Source: CAZUGA01 sp964619885 (GTDB lineage Bacteria; Pseudomonadota; Gammaproteobacteria; Methylococcales; UBA1147). From it: DNA of 25,644 nt. Numbering within the stretch: position 1 is the stretch's first letter; every line of letters begins with the position of its first letter. Location: the NCBI GenBank assembly GCA_964619885.1, contig CAZUGA010000056.1:1-25644 (forward strand). The letters run 5' to 3'. Shown one piece after another: positions 15,616 to 25,200 of the stretch. Made by a program: the position numbers and the translations under genes. The notes beneath the pieces were generated by a model. That model saw only the letters and a program-made list of their open reading frames with translations. It was not told the origin of the DNA and made no database searches.

Positions 15616-16098
15616 TTGAATAATAAAAAACAAGATGAGGGGGATGGCTTTAGTATTCATTCTGAACGGCGTCGTAATCAGGATCGTAGAACCCGAAAAA
15701 TTACCGCATTAATGTGTTCCTTTTTTCGGGGCCGCAGACAAAATCCGCAACGCAAAGACGAGAAAAATCAGCCGTTTTATACCGACGTATACGGGCCTGA
15801 CATGTTGCTATTGATGCTACTGATACTTTCGCTTTGTGTCGCAGATGCTGGTCTGACCATACTGATTTTGCAGAAAGGCGGCGTAGAGCTGAATCCATTC
15901 ATGGTTTGGTTGTTGGAGTCGAGTAGCCATACGTTTTTTACCGCCAAGTATATTTTAACCAGCCTGTGCTTAACCGTTGTTCTTCTGCATATTAATTTCA
16001 AGCTTTTCAATAGGATAACGATGCAGTATGTGTTGGTGGCAGTGTTGGGGGGGTATACGCTTCTGGTCGGTTATGAATTGAAGCTTTTGGCCATTTAA
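15616..16098 (+). CDS. Small DUF5658-like membrane protein
   Basis: A 160-residue protein starting at TTG 15616, chosen because AAGG lies four bases upstream and no ATG occurs before the conserved part; the open frame continues upstream and other starts are possible. The N-terminal cytoplasmic region has a basic SERRRNQDRRTRK motif seen in other proteins of this kind. Three or four membrane helices follow: MLLLMLLILSLCVADAGLTI, a segment after FTAKYILTSLCLTVVLL, and MQYVLVAVLGGYTLL. The loop LQKGGVELNPFMVWLLE is the diagnostic signature of the DUF5658 family. Function is unknown. It ends facing radC and follows the deamidase-like gene by more than 300 bases, so co-transcription is uncertain. 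Confidence 0.7.
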   Translation: MNNKKQDEGDGFSIHSERRRNQDRRTRKITALMCSFFRGRRQNPQRKDEKNQPFYTDVYGPDMLLLMLLILSLCVADAGLTILILQKGGVELNPFMVWLLESSSHTFFTAKYILTSLCLTVVLLHINFKLFNRITMQYVLVAVLGGYTLLVGYELKLLAI

Positions 16099-16196
16099 TT
16101 GATGGTCTTGTCAGTCGGATGATTGGCCGGTTTTGCTAAAACAGACCCGCTTGATTTGAGCCAATTACAAACAGCTATCCAGATAGGGTGAATGTC

Positions 16197-16871
16197 CTAA
16201 AGCAGTCCGTTTTCGGCAAATGAATAGGGTTCGTTGTCGCCGACAATAAAATGGTCGAGTACACGAATTTCTATCAATGATAATGCACGTTGCAACTTTT
16301 GTGTCACCTGTTTGTCTGCATCGCTGGGATTGGATATGCCCGAGGGATGGTTGTGTGCGAAGATTACCGCGGCGGCATTGTGTCGCAATGCTTTTTTGAC
16401 AACCTCACGCGGGTAAATGCTTGTACCGTTTATGCTGCCGCGAAATAATTCTTCGAATTCTATCACTTGGTGTTGGCTGTCTAAAAACAAACAGGCAAAA
16501 ACTTCGTACGGATGATCGCGTAATTCGTTTCTCAAGAAATCTCGGGTGTTTTGCGCGCTGGTCAAAGCCTGGCCTCGTTCCAGTGGTTCTCGAAGATGGC
16601 GCTTGGCCATTTCCAATACAGCTTGGAGTTGCGCGTATTTCGCGTCGCCGAGGCCCTTAGATCTCTTGAAACGCGGTAACTCTGCGTTGAGTAACGCGCG
16701 CAATGAACCGAACTCCGCGAGTAATTCTCTAGCCAGATCAACCGCAGTTTTGCCTTTAGTACCGGTGCGCAGAAAGATTGCCAAAAGTTCGGCATCGGAA
16801 AGGGCTGATGCGCCACGGATCAATAGTTTTTCTCTGGGACGCTCAGTTTCCGGCCAGTCGCTAATCCTCAT
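16197..16871 (-). CDS. radC: RadC family protein (JAB/MPN metalloenzyme fold)
   Basis: A 224-residue RadC protein with an N-terminal helix-hairpin-helix-like region (SDWPETERPREKLL to about 95) and a C-terminal JAB/MPN domain. Using TTG 16874 as residue 1, the zinc motif is His174-x-His176-x10-Asp187 in HNHPSGISNPSDAD, with the family's FLDSQHQVIEFEELFRG and YPREVVKKAL before it. The historical link to DNA repair has been questioned and the biochemical role is unclear. The ATG at 16871 is preferred because AGGA lies four bases upstream. It is divergent from coaBC, the standard gammaproteobacterial arrangement. Confidence 0.95.
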   Translation of the reverse strand: MRISDWPETERPREKLLIRGASALSDAELLAIFLRTGTKGKTAVDLARELLAEFGSLRALLNAELPRFKRSKGLGDAKYAQLQAVLEMAKRHLREPLERGQALTSAQNTRDFLRNELRDHPYEVFACLFLDSQHQVIEFEELFRGSINGTSIYPREVVKKALRHNAAAVIFAHNHPSGISNPSDADKQVTQKLQRALSLIEIRVLDHFIVGDNEPYSFAENGLL

Positions 16872-17200
16872 CAATCCTACCGAGTCGACGGACCAGCTGT
16901 GAAACGGAAAAAATAGGAACTGCTAAGTGCATCAAGTTTATAGCTATGACTGTTCGGATTGTTTTGAAATTTAGTGGAGTTTAAGTAGAAAATGCGCAGA
17001 GTAACGGTGTATTTGAGCATTATCGACACCGTATTCGGATAAAATCGGGGGTAAGCTAAGTAGTTATGAAAATTTAAACTCAAAAGCATAGATACATCAT
17101 AGAATACTTGACATAATTCGCCGAAGTTTTGTGACGCGTGCCATATTTTTGAGTGTTCGCATAATTGGTCCGTTGCATGGGCTGTAGTGGAGAAGTTTGG
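16872..17200. promoter_or_regulatory. radC-coaBC divergent intergenic region with inverted repeat
   Basis: No gene is visible in this 329-base spacer. It should contain the promoters of radC and of the coaBC operon. A perfect 7-bp inverted repeat, ACGGTGT (17004-17010) and ACACCGT (17026-17032), has a 15-base spacer and 22-bp centre spacing, consistent with a dimeric protein site. A consensus-like TTGACA is at 17108-17113 but lacks a good -10 at 17 bases. GGAG (17189-17192) is the coaBC ribosome-binding site. Confidence 0.4.
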
Positions 17201-18403
17201 GTGGGACGGCTTTCAAATAAAAATGTTTTACTTGGTGTTTCGGGCGGAATCGCCGCATACAAATCGGCAGAACTTGTTCGCTTGCTAATCGCCGACGGTG
17301 CGTCGGTCCGTGTAGTGATGACTGAGGCCGCGACTCAATTTGTAGGGCCATTAACATTTCAAGCCCTGTCAGGTAATCCGGTGCATACCGATTTACTGGA
17401 TGCCCAGCAGGAATCTGCGATGGGACATATTCATCTAACTAGGTGGGCTGATTTGCTTCTTGTCGCGCCGGCAACCGCTAATATAATTGCTAAAATTAGA
17501 TCGGGATTGGCGGATGACCTGTTGTCTGCCCTATGTTTAGCATCCGACGTTCCTATTATTGTTGCACCAGCGATGAATCGGGCTATGTGGGAAAATTTGG
17601 CGACGCAGGATAATTTAACCTGTATAAGAGATCGTGGAATACGAGTTCTTGGCCCGAACGAGGGTGCTCAGGCTTGCGGTGAACAAGGCTATGGTCGGAT
17701 GCTAGAACCCGCGGAGATTTGTGATGTTCTGTCTTCGGATGAATCGGCTGGCGTACTTGACGGAGTTTCGGTGCTGGTAACGGCGGGTCCAACTCGTGAG
17801 GCGATCGATCCAGTACGTTATTTGAGTAATCATAGTTCCGGTAAGATGGGCTATGCGGTAGCTCGTGCGGCGATAGCGGCTGGCGCGCGGGTTACATTGG
17901 TATCGGGACCAGTTGCTTTGGATGACCCTGGTGTACAACGCCTGGTTCGGGTGGAAACGGCGGCTGAGATGTACGATCAGGTGATGCAGCGCGCGGTGGA
18001 TTTTGATATTTTCGTCGCAGCCGCGGCCGTTGCCGATTACACGCCGGCTGTTGTAGGCGTGAATAAGCTCAAAAAGGACCCGGACTGTTTGCGGCTATCG
18101 CTACAAAAAACCGCAGATATATTGGCTTCGGTTGCTGCTTTGGGAGACGGGCCGTTCACGGTTGGATTTGCCGCGGAGACAGAAAATTTGGAGTCTTACG
18201 CGCATAAAAAAATGGCAGCAAAATCTATCGATATGATCGCGGCTAATTGGGTCGGTCGGGATCAGCAAGGGTTTAATGTGGATACCAATGCATTAGAGGT
18301 CTATTGGCCTGGGGGTAGCCAGTCTTTGTCTTTAATGTCCAAGTCGGTGTTAGCGCAGCGACTAGTCGAAATTGTCGTAGAACGCTTCAATAATCAGAAA
18401 TAA
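17201..18403 (+). CDS. coaBC: Bifunctional phosphopantothenoylcysteine decarboxylase/synthetase (CoaBC, Dfp)
   Basis: Two consecutive steps of coenzyme A synthesis: CTP-dependent joining of 4'-phosphopantothenate and cysteine (CoaB, C-terminal), then FMN-dependent decarboxylation (CoaC, N-terminal). The GTG at 17201 is chosen because GGAG lies eight bases upstream and because it puts the catalytic residues at His76, Asn126 and Cys159, one off the E. coli numbers 75, 125 and 158. Visible motifs: VLLGVSGGIAAYK, GHIHLTRWAD, APAMNRAMWEN, the active-site lid ACGEQGYGRM, and the CoaB TAGPTREAIDPVRYLSNHSSG and NKLKKDP (catalytic lysine region). It is 400 residues and starts the dut-algC-argB cluster. 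Confidence 0.96.
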   Translation: MGRLSNKNVLLGVSGGIAAYKSAELVRLLIADGASVRVVMTEAATQFVGPLTFQALSGNPVHTDLLDAQQESAMGHIHLTRWADLLLVAPATANIIAKIRSGLADDLLSALCLASDVPIIVAPAMNRAMWENLATQDNLTCIRDRGIRVLGPNEGAQACGEQGYGRMLEPAEICDVLSSDESAGVLDGVSVLVTAGPTREAIDPVRYLSNHSSGKMGYAVARAAIAAGARVTLVSGPVALDDPGVQRLVRVETAAEMYDQVMQRAVDFDIFVAAAAVADYTPAVVGVNKLKKDPDCLRLSLQKTADILASVAALGDGPFTVGFAAETENLESYAHKKMAAKSIDMIAANWVGRDQQGFNVDTNALEVYWPGGSQSLSLMSKSVLAQRLVEIVVERFNNQK

Positions 18404-18417
18404 TAGTCTGCGTGTTC

Positions 18418-18873
18418 ATGAAAAAAGTACAACTTAAAATTTTAGACGACCGGGTGGGTACTGAAATTGAGCTGCCGCGTTACGCGACCGATGGGTCCGC
18501 CGGCCTGGATTTACGGGCATGCTTACAGCAAACGATGACTCTTCAGCCAGCTTGTTGTGAACTAATTCCTACCGGTATCGCCATTCATATTGCGGATAAG
18601 AATTTGGCCGCGGTAATTCTACCCCGTTCCGGTCTGGGGCATAAAAAGGGCATCGTGCTGGGAAATTTGGTCGGGTTAATCGATTCGGACTATCAGGGTC
18701 AGCTTTTTGTTTCCTGTTGGAATAGAAGTAAGGACTCGTTTGAAATTAAGGTTGGAGAACGGATCGCGCAATTGGTTTTTGTACCCGTGCTTCAGGCTGA
18801 ATTTGAAGTCGTAGATGATTTCGCTCAAAGTCAAAGAGGTGAAGGTGGCTTTGGGCATACCGGCCACAGTTAA
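18418..18873 (+). CDS. dut: Deoxyuridine 5'-triphosphate nucleotidohydrolase (dUTPase)
   Basis: Homotrimeric dUTPase that hydrolyses dUTP to dUMP, keeping uracil out of DNA and supplying dTMP synthesis. The five family motifs are present: SAGLDLRA (1), LPRSGLGHKKG (2), GLIDSDYQGQL (3), RIAQLVFVP (4) and RGEGGFGHTGHS (5, the flexible C-terminal lid). Starting at ATG 18418 gives 151 residues, the same as E. coli Dut, and the same MKK(V/I) beginning; a GTG six bases earlier is less likely. Fourteen bases follow the coaBC stop, so the two are co-transcribed. Confidence 0.97.
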   Translation: MKKVQLKILDDRVGTEIELPRYATDGSAGLDLRACLQQTMTLQPACCELIPTGIAIHIADKNLAAVILPRSGLGHKKGIVLGNLVGLIDSDYQGQLFVSCWNRSKDSFEIKVGERIAQLVFVPVLQAEFEVVDDFAQSQRGEGGFGHTGHS

Positions 18874-18909
18874 AGATTCTGGATCGATCCATTCGGGAGT
18901 TATTTGCTT

Positions 18910-21327
18910 ATGAATCTGGGAAGAGTTTTTGGAGTGACCGCGTTGGTCGTTTGTTTAATTGTTGTGCTGAATGGTGTCGCGATGTTCTTTTTAAGCGCGA
19001 TGAATACCCAACAACAGAACCGGCAATCTCTTGAAATACTGGGCCAAACTACAGCGGCCAGCCTTCAGGCTAAAATTCGAGAATATACCGATATTACCGA
19101 AAACATTGCCATGTCGCCTAGGGTTGGAATGTTGCTCGATCTTGGCGATAAACTACAGCTGGAAGCAGAACAGGAAAACTTTGGTTCATTGGTTCCTGGC
19201 ATGTTGCAGGTGCGTCTTCTGAAAGAGAATGTTGCTGAACCTGATCAGACAATAATACCTCACATGGGATTTGCCGATTTAGAAATGGTACGTGCAGCTT
19301 TAGATCAGTCTCCTACACCGATGGTTCATGTCTATCGAACCCCTAACCGCCATTTGGCCATTGCACGCAAAGTTGTGGTCGATGGACGAACTGTAGGCGT
19401 TGTGCTGGCTAGTATAACCACAGACTTTTTGGCCAAGGCGCTCAACGCTGCCAAAGTATCCGGCGCATTGCAGATCGCGCAGGGTACTTTGGATTTGGCG
19501 ACTAACGGTGACAAGACACTCACTACGGGAGAGGCATCGGGATCATTTAAGGTTGCCGGAACTGATATCAAATTGAATTATTGGGTTCCCGCACTATTTG
19601 GTTCGGGTTGGTTGGAATTGCTTGTTGCAACGCTAATTGCCATCGGTTTGGTCATTTTGGTATTTGTCTATTCAGCTCGCAGACTGACGCGTATCGTGCT
19701 CGCGGACCAAGCAGTTGTTGTCAGACTGACAAGTGCGTTATTAGCAGGAAACAAAAAAGGAAACTACGCTGTGAAATTGCAAGAATTCGAATCTCTTATT
19801 TCGAAGATGATGCGCTTGAATTCAAGTCGACCGGCCGGTGCCCAACCGGTTGAAGAAGATCTTACTGCCGGTTTGGGCGATATTGATAAAGACTTCGGTA
19901 ATCCCAGTTTTCTTTCCTCTGAGGGTAGCATTGATGTAGAAGTAAAGCCGGGCTGCTCAATTCCAGCTTCGATTTTTCGCGCCTACGATATTCGCGGAGT
20001 GGTTGATGAAACGTTGACCGAAGAAGGGGTGACGGCCATTGGTCGTGCGTTGGGCAGTGAGGCACAGGATTGTGGGCAGCAGAACGTTATCATTGCGTAT
20101 GATGGTCGGGCTACCAGCCCCAGGTTGAGTGCTGCGTTGGCGAAGGGACTTCAAGATAGCGGTTGTAACGTTGTCGATATTGGTATGGTGCCGACTCCGG
20201 TGTTGTATTTTGCGACAAATTTTTTGGACAGTAGTACAGGTGTGATGGTGACCGGAAGCCATAATCCTCCCGAGTACAACGGATTGAAAATGGTTGTGGA
20301 CGGAGTGACTTTGTCCGGTGATCGAATTCAACGCTTGCGTGAACGGATAGAACGAGGTGATTATCTAACCGGTTCAGGGACACAGGAATCGCGCGACTTG
20401 ATACCCGATTATGTGGGTACAGTAATCGATGATGTTCAATTGGGTAGCCCGTTGAAAGTGGTGATGGATTGTGGCAACGGTGTTGCGGGGAAATTAGGGC
20501 CGGTTTTACTGCGAACGTTGGGATGTGAAGTTGTTGAATTGTATTGCGATGTCGATGGTAGTTTTCCTAACCATCACCCAGATCCTAGTAAACCGGAAAA
20601 CCTGCAAGATTTGATCGACATGGTTAAACAGGAAGAAGCGAATCTCGGAATAGCATTTGACGGAGATGGCGATAGATTGGGTGTGGTCGATTCCTCAGGG
20701 AAAATAATATGGCCGGACCGTCAGATGATGGTATTTTCTGCCGATGTTTTGTCGAGGCAACCCGGGGCGGATATTATCTTTGATGTAAAATGTTCTAGGA
20801 ATTTATCCAAAGAAATAGTCAAACATGGCGGGCGCCCGTTGATGTGGAAAACTGGCCATTCGTTGATCAAAGCAAAAATAAAGGAGACCAACGCTGCGTT
20901 AGCGGGGGAAATGAGCGGACATATCTTTTTCGGCGAACGCTGGTTTGGGTTTGACGACGGGTTATATTCTGCCGCGCGGTTGATCGAAATTTTATCCGCG
21001 GACCCCCGGCCCAGTAGTGAGATTTTTGCCGAGTACCCGGATAGCGTGAATACGCCAGAAATCAACGTTGCGATGGAGGAAGGCGAAAATATTCCTTTTA
21101 TCGAGGAATTGTTATCCCAGGCGCAATTTCCAGAGGCAAAAATTACCGATATAGACGGATTACGGGCGGACTTTTTGCAGGGATGGGGTTTGGTGCGGGC
21201 CTCGAATACAACACCTTCTTTGGTACTGCGCTTTGAAGCCGATAGCGATGAAAGTCTTTCCGCAATACAACAAAAATTCAAACAAGTCATGAAACAGACC
21301 AAACCCGACCTGGAATTGCCGTTCTAA
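18910..21327 (+). CDS. algC: Phosphomannomutase/phosphoglucomutase AlgC with N-terminal membrane sensor-like extension
   Basis: Interconverts mannose- or glucose-6-phosphate and the 1-phosphates, feeding LPS and exopolysaccharide synthesis. The 805-residue protein is far longer than the classical 463-residue enzyme. A membrane helix (about 9-29), an extracytoplasmic region (about 30-230) and a second helix (about 235-255) precede a linker; the catalytic part starts near 350 with ASIFRAYDIRG. Catalytic motifs: phosphoserine loop TGSHNPPEYNG (Ser450), metal loop DGDGDR (584-589), sugar loop GEMSGHIFFGER and the phosphate loop RASNTTPSLVLR. Long AlgC forms with such extensions occur in several gammaproteobacteria. 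The ATG at 18910 is preferred, with GGGAG 10 bases upstream. argB starts two bases after the stop. Confidence 0.94.
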   Translation: MNLGRVFGVTALVVCLIVVLNGVAMFFLSAMNTQQQNRQSLEILGQTTAASLQAKIREYTDITENIAMSPRVGMLLDLGDKLQLEAEQENFGSLVPGMLQVRLLKENVAEPDQTIIPHMGFADLEMVRAALDQSPTPMVHVYRTPNRHLAIARKVVVDGRTVGVVLASITTDFLAKALNAAKVSGALQIAQGTLDLATNGDKTLTTGEASGSFKVAGTDIKLNYWVPALFGSGWLELLVATLIAIGLVILVFVYSARRLTRIVLADQAVVVRLTSALLAGNKKGNYAVKLQEFESLISKMMRLNSSRPAGAQPVEEDLTAGLGDIDKDFGNPSFLSSEGSIDVEVKPGCSIPASIFRAYDIRGVVDETLTEEGVTAIGRALGSEAQDCGQQNVIIAYDGRATSPRLSAALAKGLQDSGCNVVDIGMVPTPVLYFATNFLDSSTGVMVTGSHNPPEYNGLKMVVDGVTLSGDRIQRLRERIERGDYLTGSGTQESRDLIPDYVGTVIDDVQLGSPLKVVMDCGNGVAGKLGPVLLRTLGCEVVELYCDVDGSFPNHHPDPSKPENLQDLIDMVKQEEANLGIAFDGDGDRLGVVDSSGKIIWPDRQMMVFSADVLSRQPGADIIFDVKCSRNLSKEIVKHGGRPLMWKTGHSLIKAKIKETNAALAGEMSGHIFFGERWFGFDDGLYSAARLIEILSADPRPSSEIFAEYPDSVNTPEINVAMEEGENIPFIEELLSQAQFPEAKITDIDGLRADFLQGWGLVRASNTTPSLVLRFEADSDESLSAIQQKFKQVMKQTKPDLELPF

Positions 21328-21329
21328 CG

Positions 21330-22238
21330 ATGGACATGCAGAATCCGCCAAATAATAGTTCGGCGCTGGATATTGCCCACGTATTAACCGAAGCCTTACC
21401 CTATATACAACGTTTTACCGGTAAAACCATTGTCATTAAATATGGTGGTAACGCGATGGTTGATGAAGCCTTAAAGACTGGCTTTGCCCGCGATATTGTA
21501 TTGATGAAAGCGGTCGGTATCAGACCCGTGATTGTTCATGGCGGGGGGCCGCAAATAGGTAGTTTACTGGAGAAGCTAGGCAAGGATACTCGTTTCGTAG
21601 ATGGATTAAGGGTGACCGACAAAGAAACCATGGATGTGGTTGAGATGGTATTGGGTGGCTTGGTCAACAAACAAATCGTCAATCTCATCAATCAACATGG
21701 TGGGCATGCGGTTGGCTTAACTGGTAAGGATGGTGACTTTATTCGGGCAAAAAAAATTGATCAGCAGGAAAATCAGCGCCAAGCGCCTAGTTCCGAACTG
21801 ATTGATTTAGGACATGTCGGCGTTGTGAGCAGTATAGAGCCGGCGATTGTTGATTTGTTGGCTCAGGGTGATTTTATCCCTGTGATCGCCCCAATTGGGG
21901 TGGGTGAAGATGGATTTTCTTATAATATTAACGCCGACTTGGTTGCCGGAAAAGTCGCGGAAGTTCTAGGTGCCGAGAAGCTTATTTTATTGACCAACAT
22001 TCCCGGTATTTTGGATAAGAACGGTGAACTATTGACCGGTATTTCTCTGTCTGAGATCGATAAACTGATCGCCGATGGAACGATCTCAGGGGGTATGATT
22101 CCAAAAACAAGATGTGCGACGGAAGCATTACGGGGTGGAGTTAACTCAGCGCACATTATTGACGGGCGTCTACGGCACGCGGTGTTGTTGGAACTGTTTA
22201 CCGATCAGGGTATCGGTACTTTGTTGTTGAGACGATAA
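21330..22238 (+). CDS. argB: Acetylglutamate kinase (ArgB)
   Basis: Phosphorylates N-acetylglutamate with ATP, the second step of arginine synthesis; cytosolic. The 302-residue protein contains the amino-acid-kinase elements TIVIKYGGNAM, VIVHGGGPQIG (glycine-rich phosphate loop), RFVDGLRVTDKETMDVVEMVL, NQHGGHAVGLTGKDG, the ATP-site NINADLVAGKVAEVLGAEKLILLTNIPG and GGMIPKTRCATEAL. The N-terminal extension before the core, about 27 residues, resembles the arginine-sensitive hexameric form, so feedback inhibition by arginine is plausible. It begins two bases after algC, so translational coupling is likely. No terminator is visible before the convergent gene. Confidence 0.97.
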   Translation: MDMQNPPNNSSALDIAHVLTEALPYIQRFTGKTIVIKYGGNAMVDEALKTGFARDIVLMKAVGIRPVIVHGGGPQIGSLLEKLGKDTRFVDGLRVTDKETMDVVEMVLGGLVNKQIVNLINQHGGHAVGLTGKDGDFIRAKKIDQQENQRQAPSSELIDLGHVGVVSSIEPAIVDLLAQGDFIPVIAPIGVGEDGFSYNINADLVAGKVAEVLGAEKLILLTNIPGILDKNGELLTGISLSEIDKLIADGTISGGMIPKTRCATEALRGGVNSAHIIDGRLRHAVLLELFTDQGIGTLLLRR

Positions 22239-22290
22239 TTTTCGAAATGCATCGCCGTTCTGTTTCGTATCCGTATAAATTTCTTGTGCG

Positions 22291-25200
22291 TTAGAGGTCC
22301 GTCAGGAGCATAGGTTTTTCAACGCCGTAGCCCTGAGCAAAGTCCACACCGATTTCTCTTAATTTTTCTATAATCGCGTCGTCTTCTACATATTCCGCGA
22401 TGGTCTCGATCATCAGTGAATGACCGATTTCATTCATCGATTTGACCATTGCATTGTCAACGTCATTGACGGCGAGATCTTTTACAAACACACCGTCGAT
22501 TTTCAAGTAATCAACATCCAGATTTTTTAAATAAGTGTACGAAGAATAACCACTGCCGAAATCATCCAAAGAAAATTTGCAGCCGTACCGCTTAATTTGC
22601 GAAATGAATTTTTGGGCGCGGGACAGATTGCTAATCGCGGCCGTCTCGGTAATCTCAAAAGTAATTTTCTCAGGATTTACGTTCCGGTTAGTTAACGATT
22701 GTTTGGTGTATTCCAGAAACTCTTTGGATACGATGGAATGTCCGGATAGGTTGATCGAAAATCCTTCTATCGCCTCCATTTTTTCTGGGTGGCTGTCGAT
22801 CCAGTCGAAAATCTGGTCGACGACCCAGCGGTCGATTTCGGAGATTCGTCCCGAGTGTTCGGCTGCCGGAATAAAAACTTCGGGCGAAACTATATTGCCG
22901 CTGCCATCTTTGATTCCCAATAGAATTTCGTAATGAGGGTTTCCCGCTGGCGATTGAGATAGCGGATTGATCAATTGACAACGCAGGAAAAGCCTGTTTT
23001 GGTCAAGAATGGTACTAATACGCCCAGCCCATTCGTAAATACTTTCTTGGATTTTGAGTTCCTCAGAGTCTTCGCCATAAATTAGTATTTGGTTTTCCCC
23101 TCCCTTTTTCGCAGCTGTGCATGCGCCATCTGCGTGGGCCAATAGCCCAGATAATCCTTCAGGTTGTTTAAAAAAGGGTATGACACCAATACTTACACCA
23201 AGCTTGTAGCGTTGTTCTTCCCATTGGAAATTAATTCCAGTAATCGCGCCCAGTAAGTTCTGGCAGTCCTTATTTAGTTGCTCTATAGATCGTAATTTGA
23301 AAAGAACGCCAAAATTTTGGTCGCCTAACTGTGCAATGACATCGTGATTAGCCAGCGTTGGTGTGATCTTATCAATCACGGTCTTGAGTAAAGATTCGGC
23401 CGCATCAATCCCGCATGTTCGATCTATCCAGCGGATCTGTTCAATTTCGAAATTGCACAGATAATGATTTGAACCGTCGTCATTTAGCTGGGAGAATTCT
23501 TGCTTAAGCCGTTTATCGAACTCTTTACGGTTAATCAAGCCCGTATGGTCGTCCACAGTTGATTGTTGGATAAGTTTATGATGCATGTCCTGCAGCATTG
23601 TTGAAAACGTGCGTTCGGACAATGGAGTATCCAGACTTTCAATTTTCCAGACCAATTTATGTTTGAAGAAGGTAGCGAGACTTTGTAGTGAAAGCTCGTT
23701 GCTTTTCTGGCCTTTGCGGTTAACAAACACAAATGACCATGGATTTTCCCCGATCCAAACAAGATTTAGAGGTTGTCTTTCGGCGCCCTGCAAGTTGAAC
23801 ATGAGCCAGTCGCCAACCCGAAGTTCCAATACTTTATCGGCATAGAGTTGTAAATATTCTGGAATTGCATCTGTGTCAGAATCTTCGGAACTGGTGTTTC
23901 GCGAATCCGCAATAACCATTTCCGGTTTTGTTCTAACGGGTGGTTGCCCTATCCCTATCAAGTGGCTGCTTAAGTCATCGATGATCTTTCTGTGCTGAAA
24001 AAAATCGCTGCAAACTATCGCAAGTTCTTCGTCGATCTGGTTCAACAAGGATTGTAATTCACTAGGTTGAGGTTTTTTTGAATCATCCGAACCGCAGAAA
24101 AAATGTAGTAACTGATCCAGTATGCCGAGACGGTTTTTAAGTGACTTGCTTTGCTTACCATATCTGAGCGTCGACAGTGTTAGCAAATGTTCCCATCCAC
24201 TGTCCAGCAGCGAAATGACAATTTTTGGAACAGATTTACCGGAGATGCGGTCGTCGATGATTGAATGGATATAGGATTTGGCTTTTGCGGTTTGGTGTTT
24301 TCCGACGCAATTTTCGCGGATGCGTTCAACATTTTTGACCTTGGCGCTCTCCAAGGGGTTGACGATATGCTCAAGTTTGTTTTTTATGGAATCGAATACG
24401 GCGACGTCGTTGCTGGAATTAACCCCAAATTCGTCAATAATTTGATCTACCGAGCGCTGAATATCATCGCTATTCGGTGTGCCAGATTCAGCCAATGATG
24501 CGTTTAAGCGGCCAATCATATCCAAAATCTGCCAGGCGACATGCTCTGGATTATTGATAAAATCGGGTTCGTGTGCCGCCAGATTCAGCAAAGGCATACG
24601 CAGTTTTTCGGTAATAGAATCAGCGACTGTTAGATCGGCTGATTGGTCATTCAACACGTCGCAAAACTTCGCCGCGAAATCTGTATAGAGTTGATCGTCA
24701 ATCGATGGCGTTGCGGTAGCTAAGTCATTGTTACGGAGTCGATCTAGAATATTTGTTTCAAGGCTCTCCAGGTCTGAAGCATGGTTGGGTTCGAGCGCAC
24801 GTAATGCGGATATGATTTGTTTGGAAGTGCATTCGGAGATTGATTCTGGTTCTGCTATAGCTTCTGCCGTGGTTGCGTCTAGTCGCCCATTTAAAGAACG
24901 TGAATTCGCTGAGGATTTTAGCTCAAAAAAGCGCTTGAAGGTATCGACTAGGACGGGGCGTTTTTGATCTGCGGACATAGTCGGGGCGGTGTCGCTGCTG
25001 GATTGTCGTGATAGTTCCGAGTCCGTCTTGTCAACAGATTTGACCCTCGATGCGGGAGGGATCGATGCTATTGGTTCTAGTCGTTGTTTAAGGGTTGAAT
25101 ATAATCCTCCAAGTTGGTGATCTAAGGAAATTCCGAAGATCTTATAGATTTGCTGTTTTACTTGATGGTCAAGATTGAAACCTTCCAGTTGATCGCGAAG

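Noticed and set aside
16110..16140. Small GTTTT/AAAAC hairpin between the DUF5658-like gene and radC as a bidirectional terminator
   Set aside because: The stem is only about 5 bp and AT-rich, and there is no T-run at the right place.
16877..17089. A 70-codon minus-strand frame directly upstream of radC
   Set aside because: Low-complexity Tyr/Asn/Ser composition, no ribosome-binding site, and it sits in the divergent promoter region.
20721..21302. A 193-codon minus-strand open frame inside algC
   Set aside because: Antisense to the catalytic domain of AlgC, with Ser/Ile-rich composition and no family resemblance.
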